Positions 62,226 through 64,000 of a stretch of 64,000 bases of DNA are shown piece by piece. The notes under the pieces were generated by a model. That model had not been told where the DNA came from and did not search any database. It was given only the letters and a program-made list of their open reading frames with translations. Within the stretch, counting starts at the first letter, position 1. Each line of letters begins with the position of its first letter. A program made the position numbers and the translations under genes. The stretch is from Zelonia costaricensis (taxonomy: Eukaryota; Euglenozoa; Kinetoplastea; Trypanosomatida; Trypanosomatidae), in NCBI GenBank assembly GCA_030849075.1, contig JASAOO010003561.1, positions 112,166 to 176,165 on the forward strand, given 5' to 3'.

Positions 62226-64000
62226 AGACCGTTAAGAAGGTCATTAGGAAAGCACACGTGCACACAGCCGCGTCCACCACCCAGCTAGTCGTGACAGAAG
62301 GCAGAGACACGCGGCACACCTCTTTCGGCACACCGTCGTAGCTCGACGCCTCTTGTCCCCCGTTTCCGTTTCTCCGCTGTTTGCGCCCCGACCCGCCCCC
62401 CCCCCCTTCCACGACCACCCATCGCCGCTTCATCTTCACCCTAGACAGAGACCCACTGCCCACGGGTGCTTCTGCCGCCAACGAGGCCCCTCTCTCTCTT
62501 TTCCTCTCGGCGTGTTTGACAGGTCCTCGGGTCCTTTTTTTTTTTTTTTGCCGGCTGAAGTGTAGTCGAGATCCTCGCCCCTCCTCCTCCCCGCCCTCCC
62601 CTCCTCTTCTCCTTTCTACTGTTCGACTCTTCTCTGTTTTTTTTTTTGTTTTTCCTTTTCGTCCTTTTTTGGTGTTCTTTTCTTCTCTGCGTTTTTTTCT
62701 TTTTTGTTTTGTCTGCTGTTCAGTTTCATTTTTCCCACTTTTCTTTTCTTTTACGCCTTGGCTTTACCTCTCTCTCCTCCTCCTCCTCCCCTTCTTTTTT
62801 TTTTTTTCGCGTCCCCCCTGCGGAGCGCGGAACATCCTCAGCCTTTTTGTGGCGACGTACCTCGCCTCTCCGACCCTCCCTCCTTCGTCACCCTCTTCCA
62901 CCTCTTCTTCGATCTGTTGCGGGAAGCCGCAGTGTTCTTGGACAGGACGAAGCCACAGAGGCACAACAACAACAAAGAACAGAGCGGCGCGGCGCGGCCT
63001 CTCTTCGCCGAGTGTGCGAAGCCTCCCCTGTCACCCCCGCCCACCCCAATCTCCCTCCCCCCTCCCCCCCTTAGTCGCCCACTTCGCATCGCTCTCCCCT
63101 TCACCCGCTCCACCGCCGTGTCCGTTGCCCCGCATCGGACAACTCCTCGGCCACCCACCTTCTCGCGTACATCTTGCGCCGCGTGTACGCCCCCCTCTTC
63201 CTCCCTCGCCCTTCACGCTATCTCTACTCGGGCTCGACCAGGCACTTCACGCACCGCCCACTACCTCGGGCACCTCTTGCGTCGTCTTCGCCTTTCCCCC
63301 CTCTCTTCGCAGTACGCCTGCTCGCACCGCGTCCTCCTCTTTCCTCGCTCTCCTTTTCTTTTCTTTTCCACCATCTCCCTTGTGTCTCTCCGTTTCTCTT
63401 CCCCCCTCTTTGTTTCCGTGCGTGCGCGTGTGGTTGTCGCGCTCCTCACGTTCCTCTGACTTGACCATCTCCACCTCCGGCCCCTTCACTTCCTCTGTCG
63501 TCGCTCTTGAGCTGTGCCACAAGTCCGAGTGTTTGTGTTTGTGTTTGTGTCGACGTGTTTCCTACGTCGCTTGTTTGGCCTTTCCACGCGCTCCCCCCCA
63601 CAGCAACAACAAAAAGGAAGTCACGTTTCTTCGGATCGGTGGGCAGCGCTAAACACAATTTCTCTATTTTGTGCGCGTGTTGGTTCCCCCCCCTCCACCC
63701 TCCGCCCTCGTCTCACACCCCGTCAACAGCAGGTGTTCCGTCGCACTTCGTTCGCCTGCTGCTGCCGCCGCCGCCGCCGCTGCGTTTCCCTTCAAGTCGC
63801 CAACTCTCTATCCACGCCCCCTTTTTCTTCTTCTACTTCGTCTACCTCTTTTTTCCTGTCGCCCCCCACCCCCACCCCCTCGCACTTGCGCGAACGGCTG
63901 ATCAACAGGCGCGGCGGGCTCATCCAGCTCAACGAATACGCGGACACCGGCACCTCAACCGTCTCAGCCCCATTCCCCCCCCCCCTCTCCTCCCACTTCT
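60880..64000. other. 3' UTR and long pyrimidine-rich stretch to the right edge
   Basis: The 3' UTR of the CS gene is followed by (CA)n at 61755-61775 and 62191-62220, C10-C11 runs, T16-type runs near 62535, and a C/T-dominated strand from about 62340 to 63880. A-rich phrases at 62077-62125 may be a polyadenylation area. The long open frame 62381-63652 encodes only Phe/Ser/Pro/Leu-rich sequence. The last hundred bases show no start codon for a convincing gene, so the next gene probably begins beyond the window. Confidence 0.6.
62191..62220. repeat. (CA)n microsatellite
   Basis: About 15 uninterrupted CA units downstream of the CS-domain gene. Confidence 0.9.

Noticed and set aside
62381..63652. 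423-codon + frame near the right edge
   Set aside because: Phe/Ser/Pro-rich translation of a C/T-rich spacer.
1..64000. tRNA, rRNA, snoRNA cluster, CRISPR array or bacterial-type operon
   Set aside because: No matching sequence patterns were seen by eye. Box C/D or H/ACA snoRNAs in the long gaps cannot be excluded without a dedicated search.

Overview
The window is nuclear DNA of a trypanosomatid, most likely Leishmania or a close relative in the Leishmaniinae. I base this on five features. All convincing genes lie on one strand. They have no introns. Coding regions are GC-rich with strong G/C at third positions. The genes are separated by long gaps (0.6 to 3.5 kb) full of C/T tracts, (CA/GT)n microsatellites and homopolymer runs. 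C/T tracts ending in AG precede most start codons, as expected for spliced-leader trans-splicing. The layout is an ordinary stretch of one polycistronic transcription unit, with no strand switch and no recognisable promoter. Species assignment is not possible by eye.

I support 16 protein genes, all on the + strand. From left to right: (1) a very large low-complexity protein, cut by the left edge, with about eight 49-residue repeats and a C-terminal IQ-like motif (3-5123); (2) a Kelch-motif protein (7108-9297); (3,4) a tandem pair of HAD-superfamily hydrolases (9949-10941, 11701-12672); (5) an acidic protein of unknown function (14101-15786); (6,7) two aquaporin-family channels (16629-18365, 20718-21554); (8) a large, probably mitochondrial, helical-repeat (PPR-like) protein (23281-26190); (9) an FG nucleoporin of the Nup62 type (27036-28448); (10) a NADH-cytochrome b5 reductase-like flavoprotein (30421-31437); (11) a four-helix membrane protein of the TMEM42/EamA type (34742-35341); (12) a C-14 sterol reductase (35937-37265); (13) a 1194-residue protein of unknown function (38533-42117); (14) a coiled-coil protein (42719-44170); (15) a PAP2-family lipid phosphatase resembling sphingosine-1-phosphate phosphatase (47714-49711); (16) a probable mitochondrial protein (52994-53848); (17) a protein with an approximately 470-residue 11-residue-repeat coiled coil and acidic/Trp tail (55362-58784); (18) a CS-domain protein (60274-60879). 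Counting each member of the two pairs separately gives 18 coding sequences. The last 3 kb is C/T-rich and holds no convincing gene.

The genes do not form a pathway operon. Sterol reductase, b5 reductase-like protein, lipid phosphatase, TMEM42-like protein and two aquaporins give the middle of the window a membrane/lipid flavour, but neighbours in trypanosomatid transcription units are usually functionally unrelated, so I do not press this. Regulation is expected to be post-transcriptional, through UTRs. The non-coding features most worth attention are a hairpin plus G-rich 12-bp minisatellite near 6765-6842, a possible degenerate SIDER-type retroposon at about 51930-52665, kilobase-scale pyrimidine-rich gaps, and a likely assembly seam (single N between two identical 33-bp copies) at 19253-19319.

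I found no CRISPR array, insertion sequence, rRNA or tRNA, and no clearly novel multi-gene system. The most unusual protein-level signals are the substituted motif I of one HAD paralogue, the two aquaporins without the usual selectivity-filter Arg, and the repeat architectures of the first and the 55.4-58.8 kb proteins.
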